64,000 nt of DNA from Pseudomonas batumici (GTDB lineage: Bacteria; Pseudomonadota; Gammaproteobacteria; Pseudomonadales; Pseudomonadaceae): positions 124,001 to 188,000 of the forward strand of contig NZ_JXDG01000068.1 in NCBI RefSeq assembly GCF_000820515.1. The letters run 5' to 3'. The notes beneath the pieces are model-generated. The model was not told where the DNA came from, searched no databases, and was given only the letters and a program-made list of their open reading frames with translations. Positions 7,884 to 16,007 of this stretch are shown here, in pieces. The first letter of the stretch is position 1. Each line of letters begins with the position of its first letter. A program made the position numbers and the translations under genes.

Positions 7884-9665
7884 ATGCCCGTCGCCCCCCT
7901 CTCCCAGGACCGTTGGCTGGATGTCAACGAGCTGTTGCACGAACTGGTCGCCCAGGGTTTTATCAGCCAGGATGCGGCTGAACAGGCCCTGGGCGCACGT
8001 CGTAGCTCACGCACGCCCCAGCAGCATCCACTGGAGTTCATCGCCGGCCAGCAGTTGGATGACCTGAGCCGTCCCGGTAAATGCCTTGACCTGGAAAGCC
8101 TGACCGTCTGGCTGGCGCGCCACGCCGGCCAGCCTTACCTACGCATCGATCCGCTGAAGATCAACGTGGCCGCGGTGACCGCGCTGATGTCCTACGCCTT
8201 CGCCCAACGCCACAAGATCCTCGCGGTGGCGGTCGACCGCGAAAGCGTGACCATCGCCAGCGCCCAGCCCCATGTCAGGGCCTGGGAAGCCGACCTCGGT
8301 CATGTGCTGAAGCTGCCGATCCGCCGGGTGGTGGCCAACCCGGTGGATATCCAGCGTTTCACCGTGGAGTTTTTCCGCCTGGCCAAGTCAGTCAGCGGGG
8401 CCAGCCTGGTCGACCAGAAAAGCCATAACCCGGGCAACTTCGAGCAATTGCTCAACCTCGGCGCCAGCGACCAGGAGCCGGACGCCAACGACGCGCATAT
8501 CGTCAACATCGTCGACTGGCTGTTCCAGTACGCCTTCCAGCAGCGGGCCAGCGATATCCACATCGAGCCGCGCCGCGAACAGGGCACGGTGCGCTTTCGC
8601 ATCGACGGCGTGCTGCACAACGTCTACCAGTTCCCGCCCCAGGTGACCATGGCGATTGTCAGCCGCCTGAAAAGCCTGGGCCGGATGAACGTCGCGGAAA
8701 AGCGCAAACCCCAGGACGGCCGGGTCAAGACCAAGACCCCGGACGGCGGCGAAGTCGAATTGCGCCTGTCGACCCTGCCCACCGCGTTCGGCGAGAAGAT
8801 GGTGATGCGGATCTTCGACCCGGAAGTGCTGCTGAAGAATTTCGACCAGCTGGGTTTCGGCGCCGACGACCTGCGCCGCTGGCAGGAGATGACGCGCCAG
8901 CCCAACGGCATCATCCTGGTCACCGGCCCCACCGGGTCGGGCAAGACCACCACCCTGTACACCACCCTGAAGAAGCTGGCGACCTCGGAGGTCAACCTCT
9001 GCACCATCGAGGACCCGATCGAGATGATCGAACCGGCCTTCAACCAGATGCAGGTCCAGCACAACATCGACCTGACCTTCGCCAGCGGCGTGCGCGCGCT
9101 GATGCGCCAGGACCCGGACATCATCATGATCGGCGAGATCCGCGACCTGGAAACCGCCGAAATGGCGATCCAGGCCGCGCTCACCGGCCACCTGGTGCTC
9201 TCGACCCTGCACACCAACGACGCGCCGAGCGCCATCAGTCGCCTGCTGGAACTGGGCGTGCCACATTACCTGATCAAGGCCACCGTGCTCGGGGTCATGG
9301 CCCAGCGCCTGGTCCGCACCCTGTGCCCGCACTGCAAGGCGCCGATCCAGCTGGAGGAAGAAGACTGGCAAAGCCTGACCCGGCCCTGGCAGGCGCCGAT
9401 GCCGAGCGGCGCCCAGCGCGCCGTCGGCTGCCTGGAGTGCCGCGACACCGGCTATCGCGGGCGCGCCGGGGTCTACGAGATCCTGGTCCTGAACGACGAC
9501 CTCAAGGCGCATATCCACGCCGACACCGACCTCCTGACCCTGCGCCGCCAGGCCTTCAAGGACGGCATGCGCAGCCTGCGCCTGTCCGGCGCACAGAAAG
9601 TCGCGGCAGGACTGACCACCCTCGAGGAGGTGTTGCGGGTCACGCCGCAGAGCGAGCAGCGCTGA
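7884..9665 (+). CDS. GspE/PilB family secretion or pilus assembly ATPase
   Basis: 593 residues: an N-terminal MshEN/GspE-type domain (about 1-150), an N2 domain (about 190-310) and a RecA-like ATPase core. Walker A GPTGSGKTT lies near residue 348, the Asp box (T-I-E-D-P-I-E) near 375, Walker B (IGEIRD) and the His box (STLHTND) follow, and a four-cysteine zinc motif (CPHC ... CLEC) is near 480-515. All catalytic motifs are intact, so it should be an active assembly hexamer. No other type II secretion or type IV pilus gene is in the window. It therefore acts with a distant system or in an uncharacterised role. The name gspE is not assigned because the partner system is unknown. Confidence 0.92.
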   Translation: MPVAPLSQDRWLDVNELLHELVAQGFISQDAAEQALGARRSSRTPQQHPLEFIAGQQLDDLSRPGKCLDLESLTVWLARHAGQPYLRIDPLKINVAAVTALMSYAFAQRHKILAVAVDRESVTIASAQPHVRAWEADLGHVLKLPIRRVVANPVDIQRFTVEFFRLAKSVSGASLVDQKSHNPGNFEQLLNLGASDQEPDANDAHIVNIVDWLFQYAFQQRASDIHIEPRREQGTVRFRIDGVLHNVYQFPPQVTMAIVSRLKSLGRMNVAEKRKPQDGRVKTKTPDGGEVELRLSTLPTAFGEKMVMRIFDPEVLLKNFDQLGFGADDLRRWQEMTRQPNGIILVTGPTGSGKTTTLYTTLKKLATSEVNLCTIEDPIEMIEPAFNQMQVQHNIDLTFASGVRALMRQDPDIIMIGEIRDLETAEMAIQAALTGHLVLSTLHTNDAPSAISRLLELGVPHYLIKATVLGVMAQRLVRTLCPHCKAPIQLEEEDWQSLTRPWQAPMPSGAQRAVGCLECRDTGYRGRAGVYEILVLNDDLKAHIHADTDLLTLRRQAFKDGMRSLRLSGAQKVAAGLTTLEEVLRVTPQSEQR

Positions 9666-9777
9666 TGAAAGTGTCACCACATGCGTCCAGCGCCGAGTAA
9701 ACACTTTTTATCCGCGCAAGCCCCGTTACACTCAAGGTAACCGCCTTCTCGATAAACACTTGCAACAGGGAATCGTC

Positions 9778-10698
9778 ATGCAAATCGGTAGCGTGCTCCT
9801 GCTCTTCGTCGGCCTGGCCATCGCCCTGGTGTTCATGGGCTTCAAGGTCGTACCCCAGGGTTATCAATGGACGGTGGAGCGCTTCGGGCGCTACACCAAC
9901 ACCCTCAAGCCAGGCCTCAACATCATCATCCCGGTCATGGACCGTATCGGGCGCAAGATCAACGTGATGGAAAGCGTGCTCGACATCCCGCCCCAGGAAG
10001 TCATCACCTCCGACAACGCCACGGTACAGATCGACGCCGTGTGCTTCTTCCAGGTGGTCAACGCCGCCCAGGCCGCCTACGAGGTGAACAACCTCGAACA
10101 CGCCATCCGCAACCTGTTGCAGACCAATATCCGCACCGTGCTCGGCTCCATGGAACTGGACGCCATGCTCGGCCAGCGCGACGCCATCAACGAACGCCTG
10201 CTGCGCACCGTCGACGAAGCGACCGCGCCCTGGGGCATCAAGGTGACCCGCATCGAAATCAAGGACATCAGCCCGCCCGCCGACCTGATGGCGGCGATGT
10301 CCGGGCAGATGAAGGCCGAACGGGTCAAGCGCGCGCAAATCCTCGAGGCCGAAGGCCTGCGCGCCTCGGCGATCCTCACCGCCGAAGGCAAGAAGCAGGC
10401 GCAGATCCTCGAAGCCGAGGGCGCCAGGCAGTCGGCCTTCCTCGAATCCGAGGCCCGCGAACGCCAGGCCGAAGCCGAAGCCAGGGCGACCCAGGTGGTC
10501 TCCGAGGCCATCGCCAAGGGTAATGTGCAGGCGGTGAACTACTTCGTCGCGCAGAAATACATCGACGCCCTGGGCAAGCTGGCCTCGGCCAACAACAGCA
10601 AGGTGATCCTGATGCCGCTGGAGGCCAGCCAGGTGATCGGCGCGGTGGGCGGCATCGGCGAGATCGTCAAGGCCACGTTCGACGGCAAGAAACCCTGA
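9778..10698 (+). CDS. SPFH/Band 7 membrane protein (QmcA/stomatin-like)
   Basis: 306 residues from the ATG at 9778. One N-terminal membrane helix (about residues 3-22) is followed by the Band 7 domain (V-x-Q-G-x-x-x-x-V-E-R-F-G-R-Y near 30, P-P-Q-E-V-I-T-x-D-N near 75, the N-L-L-x-T-x-I-R and G-x-x-x-L-D-x-x-L-x-x-R-D-x-I-N-x-x-L segments) and a long Ala/Glu-rich coiled coil (about 175-245) that drives oligomerisation. Members form large membrane rings linked to quality control and lipid microdomains. The next gene is its usual partner, an NfeD protein, ten bases downstream, which strongly supports the call. Confidence 0.93.
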   Translation: MQIGSVLLLFVGLAIALVFMGFKVVPQGYQWTVERFGRYTNTLKPGLNIIIPVMDRIGRKINVMESVLDIPPQEVITSDNATVQIDAVCFFQVVNAAQAAYEVNNLEHAIRNLLQTNIRTVLGSMELDAMLGQRDAINERLLRTVDEATAPWGIKVTRIEIKDISPPADLMAAMSGQMKAERVKRAQILEAEGLRASAILTAEGKKQAQILEAEGARQSAFLESEARERQAEAEARATQVVSEAIAKGNVQAVNYFVAQKYIDALGKLASANNSKVILMPLEASQVIGAVGGIGEIVKATFDGKKP

Positions 10699-10708
10699 GG
10701 CAGCGCCC

Positions 10709-11158
10709 ATGTGGGAACTCCTGCAACACCTGTCGTTCTGGGACTGGCTGGCCCTCGGCACGCTGCTGCTGATTTTCGAAATATTCGGTGCCGGCGGTTA
10801 CCTGCTCTGGGTGGGGATTGCCGCCGCGACCGTGGGCGTCCTGACCTTCATGATCCCCGGCCTGCACTGGACCTTGCAGTTCGTGCTGTTCGGCGTGCTG
10901 TCGATCCTGACGGCGTGGCTCTGGTGGAAGCGCCAGCGCAGCGCCGCCCGTCCCAGCGACCAGCCGGGACTCAACGAGCGGGGTCATGATCTGCTCGGCC
11001 GGACCTTCGTGGTGCATGTCGCCATTGTCGCCGGACGCGGCAAGATCAAGGTCGGCGACAGCGTCTGGATGGCCACCGGACCGGATACCGAGGTGGGCGC
11101 GCAAGTCCGGGTGATCGGCCAGGACGGCAGCACCCTGCAGGTGGAAAGGATTGAGTAG
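10709..11158 (+). CDS. NfeD family membrane protein
   Basis: 149 residues: two or three hydrophobic segments in the first half (L-L-I-F-E-I-F-G-A-G-G-Y-L-L-W around residue 20, further helices at 30-70) and a C-terminal OB-fold-like soluble domain (about 85-149, with D-L-L-G-R-T-F-V and V-G-D-S-V-W). This is the short NfeD type (NfeD1b-like) that accompanies SPFH/stomatin proteins, probably as a membrane partner of the gene just upstream. The GTG/ATG overlap region and ten-base spacing indicate one transcript. The biochemical role of the pair is not established by sequence. Confidence 0.88.
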   Translation: MWELLQHLSFWDWLALGTLLLIFEIFGAGGYLLWVGIAAATVGVLTFMIPGLHWTLQFVLFGVLSILTAWLWWKRQRSAARPSDQPGLNERGHDLLGRTFVVHVAIVAGRGKIKVGDSVWMATGPDTEVGAQVRVIGQDGSTLQVERIE

Positions 11159-11227
11159 GACCGATGGAACTCCGGTGTGACAACGGTAATCAAATCGTCC
11201 AGATACCCCACACCGGAGTCACCCTTG

Positions 11228-11545
11228 ATGCGTTTCAAAACTGCAGTTGTCGTCAGTGCCTTGCTTTCCCTTCCCGTCAGTGCAGCAATGGCCGACGAGT
11301 TCTGGCGCAATGTCCTCTCCTCCGGAGCCACCACCGCTTCCACCTACCTGACCTTCAAGGACCACAAGCTGGTGGTCGCGGCCCAGGATGATGCCGGCAG
11401 CTTCGTCGCCAGCAACGGCGGCATCCGCGGCCCTTACCTGGAGGCCGCCATGCAGAAACTGCGGGCCGACAACCCGGGCCTGAAAGCCACCGACATGGAA
11501 TTGGCCAACGCCATCCTGGCGAAGAACGCCGTCGCCGAAGACTGA
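11228..11545 (+). CDS. DUF2388 family secreted small protein
   Basis: 105 residues from the ATG at 11228, beginning with a signal peptide (MRFKTAVVVSALLSLPVSAAMA, cleavage before D-E-F-W). The mature part (S-G-A-T-T-A-S-T-Y-L-T-F-x-D-x-K-L-V-x-A-A-Q-D-D-A-x-S-F-V-A-S-x-G) matches the DUF2388 family that is common in Pseudomonas and has no known activity. An in-frame upstream start at 11177 would put the signal sequence in the middle and is rejected. A strong hairpin terminator follows 22 bases after the stop. It is probably a monocistronic periplasmic protein. Confidence 0.82.
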   Translation: MRFKTAVVVSALLSLPVSAAMADEFWRNVLSSGATTASTYLTFKDHKLVVAAQDDAGSFVASNGGIRGPYLEAAMQKLRADNPGLKATDMELANAILAKNAVAED

Positions 11546-11567
11546 TCCAAAGATTTCCCCCTTGGAC

Positions 11568-11594
11568 AAAACGCCGCTCACCCAGCGGCGTTTT
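11568..11594 (+). terminator. Intrinsic terminator after the DUF2388 gene
   Basis: A perfect 11-bp stem, AAAACGCCGCT paired with AGCGGCGTTTT, around a five-base loop, with a T-rich right flank. It lies 22 bp after the stop at 11545. The A-tract/T-tract ends mean it could also act on the minus strand, although no minus-strand gene reaches it. Confidence 0.85.
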
Positions 11595-11774
11595 GCGTTT
11601 CCCCGCCGGACCTGCCGGTCGTAACCCGACGTATCCGTTCAGCGTGCGGACAGCAAAAAAAGCACCGAAATTTCAGCTTAAAACAGTATCATCGGCACCA
11701 TTGCAGCCTTGCTGTCTACTCCTTACCGCCGGTAGAGCCCACTCCCCGGCCTTCACATCGGACGTCACGACCCC

Positions 11775-12914
11775 ATGAGCGAACTTCCTTTCCTGCCTTT
11801 TGCCAAACCGACCATCGACGAAGCCACCATTGCCGCCGTAGGCGACGTGCTGCGTTCCGGCTGGATCACCAGCGGCCCGAAAGTCGCGGCCTTTGAAGCC
11901 CAGTTGTCGGAATACTTCGGCGGGCGCCCGGTACGAACCTTCAACTCCGGCACCTGCACCATGGAAATCGCCCTGCGGATCGCCGGCATCGGCGCGGGCG
12001 ACGAAGTCATCACCACGCCTATTTCCTGGGTGGCCACCGCCAACGTGATCATCGAAGTCGGCGCGACCCCGGTGTTCGCCGATATCGACCCGGTGACCCG
12101 CAATATCGACCTGGACAAGGTCGAGGCCGCCATCACCCCGCGCACCAAGGCCATCATCCCGGTTTACCTGTCCGGCCTGCCGGTGGACATGGATCGCCTG
12201 TACGCCATCGCCAAGAAACACAACCTGCGCATCGTCGAAGACGCGGCCCAGGCCCTGGGTTCGGAATGGAACGGCCAGAAAATCGGCGCCCTGGGTGACC
12301 TGGTGTCGTTCAGCTTCCAGGCGAACAAGAACATCACCTCGTCCGAAGGCGGTTGCCTGGTGTTGAACAACGCCGAAGAAGCCCGTCTGGCCGAGAAGTA
12401 TCGCCTGCAGGGCGTGACCCGTACCGGCCATGACGGCCTGGACGTGGACGTGCTGGGCGGCAAGTTCAACATGACCGACGTCGCCGCCGCCATCGGCCTG
12501 AGCCAGTTCGCCCATGTCGATGCGATCACCGCGCACCGCCGTGAGCTGGCCGAGTACTATTTCGAGTGCTTCGGCAGTGATTTCGAAGAGAAGTACGGTG
12601 CGCAGCTACCGGTGAAGGACTTCACCAACAGCAACTGGCACATGTTCCAGCTGGTACTGCCGGAGCGTAAGGACGGTCAGCCGGCACGGGCGACCTTCAT
12701 GGAAGAGATGAAGCAGCGCAACATCGGGATCGGCTATCACTACCCGGCGATCCACCTGCTGAGCCTGTACCGCGAGCGCGGTTTCAAGGACGGCATGTTC
12801 CCGATCGCAGAGCGCGTCGGACGCCTGATCGTGTCGTTGCCGATGTTCAACGTCATGACCAAGGCCGATGTCGAGCGTTCGGTGGCGGCGGTCAAGGCGG
12901 TACTGCAACCGTAA
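11775..12914 (+). CDS. DegT/DnrJ/EryC1/StrS family PLP aminotransferase
   Basis: 379 residues with the motifs of the sugar-aminotransferase family: N-S-G-T near 58-60 for phosphate binding, the W-V-A-T-A-N segment at 85-90, E-D-A-A-Q-A with D156 contacting the pyridine nitrogen, and the PLP lysine K185 in F-Q-A-N-K-N-I-T followed by S-E-G-G. It is closest in style to the ArnB-like branch (UDP-4-keto sugar aminotransferases of lipid A or O-antigen pathways). No other nucleotide-sugar gene is nearby, so its substrate cannot be inferred. Start ATG at 11775. It is convergent with gcvH, with a REP element between them. Confidence 0.88.
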   Translation: MSELPFLPFAKPTIDEATIAAVGDVLRSGWITSGPKVAAFEAQLSEYFGGRPVRTFNSGTCTMEIALRIAGIGAGDEVITTPISWVATANVIIEVGATPVFADIDPVTRNIDLDKVEAAITPRTKAIIPVYLSGLPVDMDRLYAIAKKHNLRIVEDAAQALGSEWNGQKIGALGDLVSFSFQANKNITSSEGGCLVLNNAEEARLAEKYRLQGVTRTGHDGLDVDVLGGKFNMTDVAAAIGLSQFAHVDAITAHRRELAEYYFECFGSDFEEKYGAQLPVKDFTNSNWHMFQLVLPERKDGQPARATFMEEMKQRNIGIGYHYPAIHLLSLYRERGFKDGMFPIAERVGRLIVSLPMFNVMTKADVERSVAAVKAVLQP

Positions 12915-12920
12915 CACCGT

Positions 12921-12979
12921 GATCGCGAGCAAGCCCGCTCTTGTAGGAGCGAGCTTGTTCCGGGCGGCGTTCCGACGAT
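12921..12979. repeat. REP-type palindromic element
   Basis: Between two convergent genes. GCGAGCAAGCCCGCTC is followed at once by TGTAGGAGCGAGCTTG, which are inverted halves of the repeat also found at 36139-36238. The right half is degenerate. It may act as a transcription end or mRNA-stabilising structure for both flanking genes. Confidence 0.7.
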
Positions 12980-13006
12980 GAACGATAACGCGGTGAAACT
13001 GACGAA

Positions 13007-13390
13007 TTACTCGCCGATCGCCGCCTTGTAACCCGCCGCATCCAGCAAACTTTCCAGCTCCGCGACATTGCTCGGCTTGAGCTTGAAGATCCAGGCCCCG
13101 TACGGTTCGGAGTTCAACAGCTCAGGGCTGTCGGACAGCGCCTCGTTGACCGCAATCACCTCGCCCGACACCGGCGAATAGATATCCGAAGCGGCCTTCA
13201 CCGACTCGACCACACCGGCAGCCTCGCCAGCGGCGAACACCTGGCCGGCTTCAGTCAGCTCCACGAACACCACATCCCCCAAAGCTTCCTGAGCATGGTC
13301 GCTGATGCCGACGGTCACAGTGCCGTCAGCTTCCAGGCGGGCCCACTCGTGGCTTTCGGCAAAACGCAGATCAGCAGGGATATCGCTCAT
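13007..13390 (-). CDS. gcvH: Glycine cleavage system H protein
   Basis: 127 residues from the ATG at 13390 (MSDIPADLRF). This lipoyl carrier shuttles the aminomethyl group between the P, T and L proteins. The lipoylated lysine is K65 in E-S-V-K-A-A-S-D, with the hallmark D-I-Y-S-P-V-S-G after it and the acidic beta-sandwich character throughout. It follows gcvT by 58 bases on the same strand. No gcvP follows: the next gene downstream is a convergent aminotransferase, so the decarboxylase must be elsewhere in the genome. Confidence 0.97.
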   Translation of the reverse strand: MSDIPADLRFAESHEWARLEADGTVTVGISDHAQEALGDVVFVELTEAGQVFAAGEAAGVVESVKAASDIYSPVSGEVIAVNEALSDSPELLNSEPYGAWIFKLKPSNVAELESLLDAAGYKAAIGE

Positions 13391-13448
13391 ATTCAGTGTC
13401 CTCAAATTAAGTGTCGGTGACGGGACGACCGGGGGCCCGCCGGAAAAA

Positions 13449-14531
13449 TCAGATCAAGGTTCTGCCATGCCGCACGAACGTCGGCTTTACCACGCGAACC
13501 GGGTACCATTTGCCACGAATTTCAACTTCAGCGCGATCGGCCGTGGCCGAGGGAACACGCGCCAGCGCAATCGACTTGCTAAGCGTAGGAGAGAAACTAC
13601 CACTGGTGATCTCTCCTTCGCCAACCTCGGCGATACGCACCACCTGATGAGCGCGCAGAACGCCACGCTCTTCCAGCACCAATCCGACCAGTTTGAGCTT
13701 GGCCCCGGTGGCTTTTTCCGCCTCCAGGGCGCTACGCCCGATAAAATCGCGAGTGGCCGGCTCCCAGGCAATGGTCCAGGCCATGTTCGCCGCCAGCGGC
13801 GAAACGTCCTGGTGAATATCCTGGCCATACAGGTTCATGCCGGCCTCCAGGCGCAGGGTATCCCGGGCGCCCAGACCGATGGGCGAAATACCCGCGCCCA
13901 CCAGGTCATTGAAGAAACCGGGGGCCTGGTCGGCCGGCAGGACAATCTCCAGGCCGTCTTCCCCGGTATAGCCGGTGCGGGCAATGAACCAGTCACCGTC
14001 ACTGCGGCCTTCGAAGGGTTTGAGGTGCTGGATCAACTGACCCCGGGACTGGCTCACCAGTTCGGCGATCTTGTGCCGGGCGTGGGGGCCCTGGATCGCC
14101 AGCATTGCCAGCTCCGGACGCTCGTGCAGTTGCACGTCGTAGCCGTCGAGCCGGGCCTGCATCCAGGCCATGTCCTGATCACGGGTCGCGGCATTGACCA
14201 CCAGGCGGTAACCGGACTCGGTGCGATAGACGATCATGTCGTCGACCACCCCGCCGCGCTCATTGAGCATCGCGCTGTACAAGGCGCGACCGGGGCTGTG
14301 CAGGCGCTCGACATCGTTGGCCAGCAGATGGCGCAACCAGGCTTTGGCCTGACTGCCGGCAATATCGATCACGGTCATGTGCGAGACATCGAAAACCCCG
14401 CAGTCACGGCGCACCTGATGGTGCTCCTCGACCTGCGAGCCGTAATGCAGGGGCATATCCCAACCGCCAAAATCGACCATCTTCGCGCCAAGGGCGAGAT
14501 GCAGGTCATAGAGAGGCGTACGCTGTCCCAT
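13449..14531 (-). CDS. gcvT: Glycine cleavage system aminomethyltransferase (T protein)
   Basis: 360 residues from the ATG at 14531, chosen because GGAGAAA lies just upstream and the protein then begins M-G-Q-R-T-P-L-Y-D-L-H as in the family; the longer reading frame upstream is not coding-like. It transfers the methylene unit from lipoyl-H protein to tetrahydrofolate and releases ammonia. Family marks include F-G-G-W-x-M-P-L-x-Y-G-S-Q near the start, the F-D-V-S-H-M segment (here V-F-D-V-S-H-M-T) and G-Y-T-G-E-D-G-L-E-I. It is first in a gcvT-gcvH operon. A TATAAA box lies near 14590 on the minus strand, but I saw no glycine riboswitch. Confidence 0.97.
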   Translation of the reverse strand: MGQRTPLYDLHLALGAKMVDFGGWDMPLHYGSQVEEHHQVRRDCGVFDVSHMTVIDIAGSQAKAWLRHLLANDVERLHSPGRALYSAMLNERGGVVDDMIVYRTESGYRLVVNAATRDQDMAWMQARLDGYDVQLHERPELAMLAIQGPHARHKIAELVSQSRGQLIQHLKPFEGRSDGDWFIARTGYTGEDGLEIVLPADQAPGFFNDLVGAGISPIGLGARDTLRLEAGMNLYGQDIHQDVSPLAANMAWTIAWEPATRDFIGRSALEAEKATGAKLKLVGLVLEERGVLRAHQVVRIAEVGEGEITSGSFSPTLSKSIALARVPSATADRAEVEIRGKWYPVRVVKPTFVRHGRTLI

Positions 14532-14754
14532 GGGTTTCTCCTTCCGGGCTTGGCGAAGGCGCGGACAGGTGGGAAACCGGCTTGAGCCCTTTATAGTGGG
14601 GGGCCTTGAGTCCTGTTTCGCACCCGGTCTGTCAGACGGACCGCACCGAATGCCGCGCATTGTAGCCGCAAGGTGAAGCCCTGACACCTAGCCGATTCGC
14701 TATGCCGAACACCGAATCAACCCGATCACCGGCAAGAGCCCACCCGATAGGCCG

Positions 14755-15978
14755 TCAGGCCCTGGCCAGCTCCGGCAGATCGCCCGTCAACCCCAGCGCC
14801 TGGCGCACGAACAGCGCCTTGGCCTCGGGCATCTGGTCGACACTCTTCAACCCGGTGTTACGCAACCAGCGCAGCGCCAGCGAGTCGGCCTGGAACAGCC
14901 GTTCGAACCCTTCCATCGCCGCCATCAACCCCAGGTTGTGCGGCATGCGCCGCCGCTCGAAACGGCTCAGCACCCGCACATCCGCCAGTCGCTCGCCACG
15001 CTCGCGCGCATGCAGCAGCACCTCGGCCAGCACCGCCGCATCGAGGAAGCCCAGGTTCACGCCCTGGCCGGCCAGCGGGTGAATGGTGTGCGCCGCATCG
15101 CCGATCAGCGCCAACCCTTCGGCCACATAGCGTTTGGCGTGGCGCTGGCGCAACGGCACACAAAGCCGCGAGTCCGCTGAGATCACGGTCCCCAGCCGAC
15201 CTTCGAAGGCCCGCTCCAGTTCGCGGCAGAAATCCTCTTCCTCCAGCAGCATCAGGCGCTGCGCCTGCTCCGGCGTGGTCGACCAGACGATCGAGCACCA
15301 ATCCTGCTGCCCATCGCGCTCCAGCGGCAGGAACGCCAGCGGGCCGTCATCGGTAAAGCGCTGCCAGGCGGTCATCTGGTGCGGCAACGAGCTGCGCACG
15401 CTGGTCACGATGGCATGGTGCAGGTAGTCCCACTCGCGGGTCGCACAGCCGGTCAAGCGGCGCACCGCCGAATTGGCGCCATCCGCCGCGATCACCAGGG
15501 GCGAGCGCAACGTGCGGCCATCGGCCAGGGTCAGCAGCCAGTCATCGCCGGAGCGACGCATCTGCTCCAGGCGCGCGTTGGCCAGCAAACCCATGTCGCA
15601 GTCATGCAGACGGTCGAGCAAGGCATCCTGGACCACCCGGTTCTCGACGATGTGCCCCAGCACCTCGGCATGCACGCTGGTCGCCGAGAAATGAATCTGC
15701 CCGGTGCCGCTACCGTCCCAGACCTGCATGTCGCGGTATGGGCTGGCACGCCGGGCGCTGATCCCGTCCCACACGCCCAGGCGTTCGAGAATCCGCTGGC
15801 TGGCGGCGGACAAGGCACTGACCCTCGGTTCGAAAGCCGACTGCGGATCGAACGGCTTGACGCTCAGAGGGCTGCCGTCGAGCAGGAGAATCTCCAGCCC
15901 ACTGTTTTTCAACGCCAGGGCCAGGGCGCTTCCGACCATTCCGGCCCCGACAATCAGCACATCTGCGCGCATTTCCAT
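14755..15978 (-). CDS. ubiI: FAD-dependent 2-octaprenylphenol hydroxylase-type enzyme (UbiI/VisC)
   Basis: 407 residues of the UbiH/UbiF/VisC flavoprotein hydroxylase family. The dinucleotide-binding V-G-A-G-M-V-G-S-A-L-A-L-A-L is at residues 10-23, the E-P-R-V-S-A-L-S motif near 50, the D-G motif (A-A-D-G-A-N-S) near 165 and the second FAD motif G-D-A-A-H-T-I-H-P-L-A-G-Q-G-x-N-L-G near 290. It is the upstream partner of ubiH in an operon, the usual Pseudomonas layout for ubiquinone ring hydroxylation, so C5 hydroxylation is likely. Exact regiospecificity is inferred from synteny. Confidence 0.88.
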   Translation of the reverse strand: MEMRADVLIVGAGMVGSALALALKNSGLEILLLDGSPLSVKPFDPQSAFEPRVSALSAASQRILERLGVWDGISARRASPYRDMQVWDGSGTGQIHFSATSVHAEVLGHIVENRVVQDALLDRLHDCDMGLLANARLEQMRRSGDDWLLTLADGRTLRSPLVIAADGANSAVRRLTGCATREWDYLHHAIVTSVRSSLPHQMTAWQRFTDDGPLAFLPLERDGQQDWCSIVWSTTPEQAQRLMLLEEEDFCRELERAFEGRLGTVISADSRLCVPLRQRHAKRYVAEGLALIGDAAHTIHPLAGQGVNLGFLDAAVLAEVLLHARERGERLADVRVLSRFERRRMPHNLGLMAAMEGFERLFQADSLALRWLRNTGLKSVDQMPEAKALFVRQALGLTGDLPELARA

Positions 15979-16007
15979 GCTTTAAGCCTTAAGTGAAGGT
16001 GAATGCC

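Noticed and set aside
11593..11778. 61-residue ORF before the DegT-type gene
   Set aside because: It begins in the terminator hairpin and shows no coding character; its stop overlaps the start of the next gene by chance.
14532..14754. Possible glycine riboswitch before gcvT
   Set aside because: I looked for the conserved glycine-aptamer elements on the minus strand and did not find the paired motif set; only a TATAAA box is seen.
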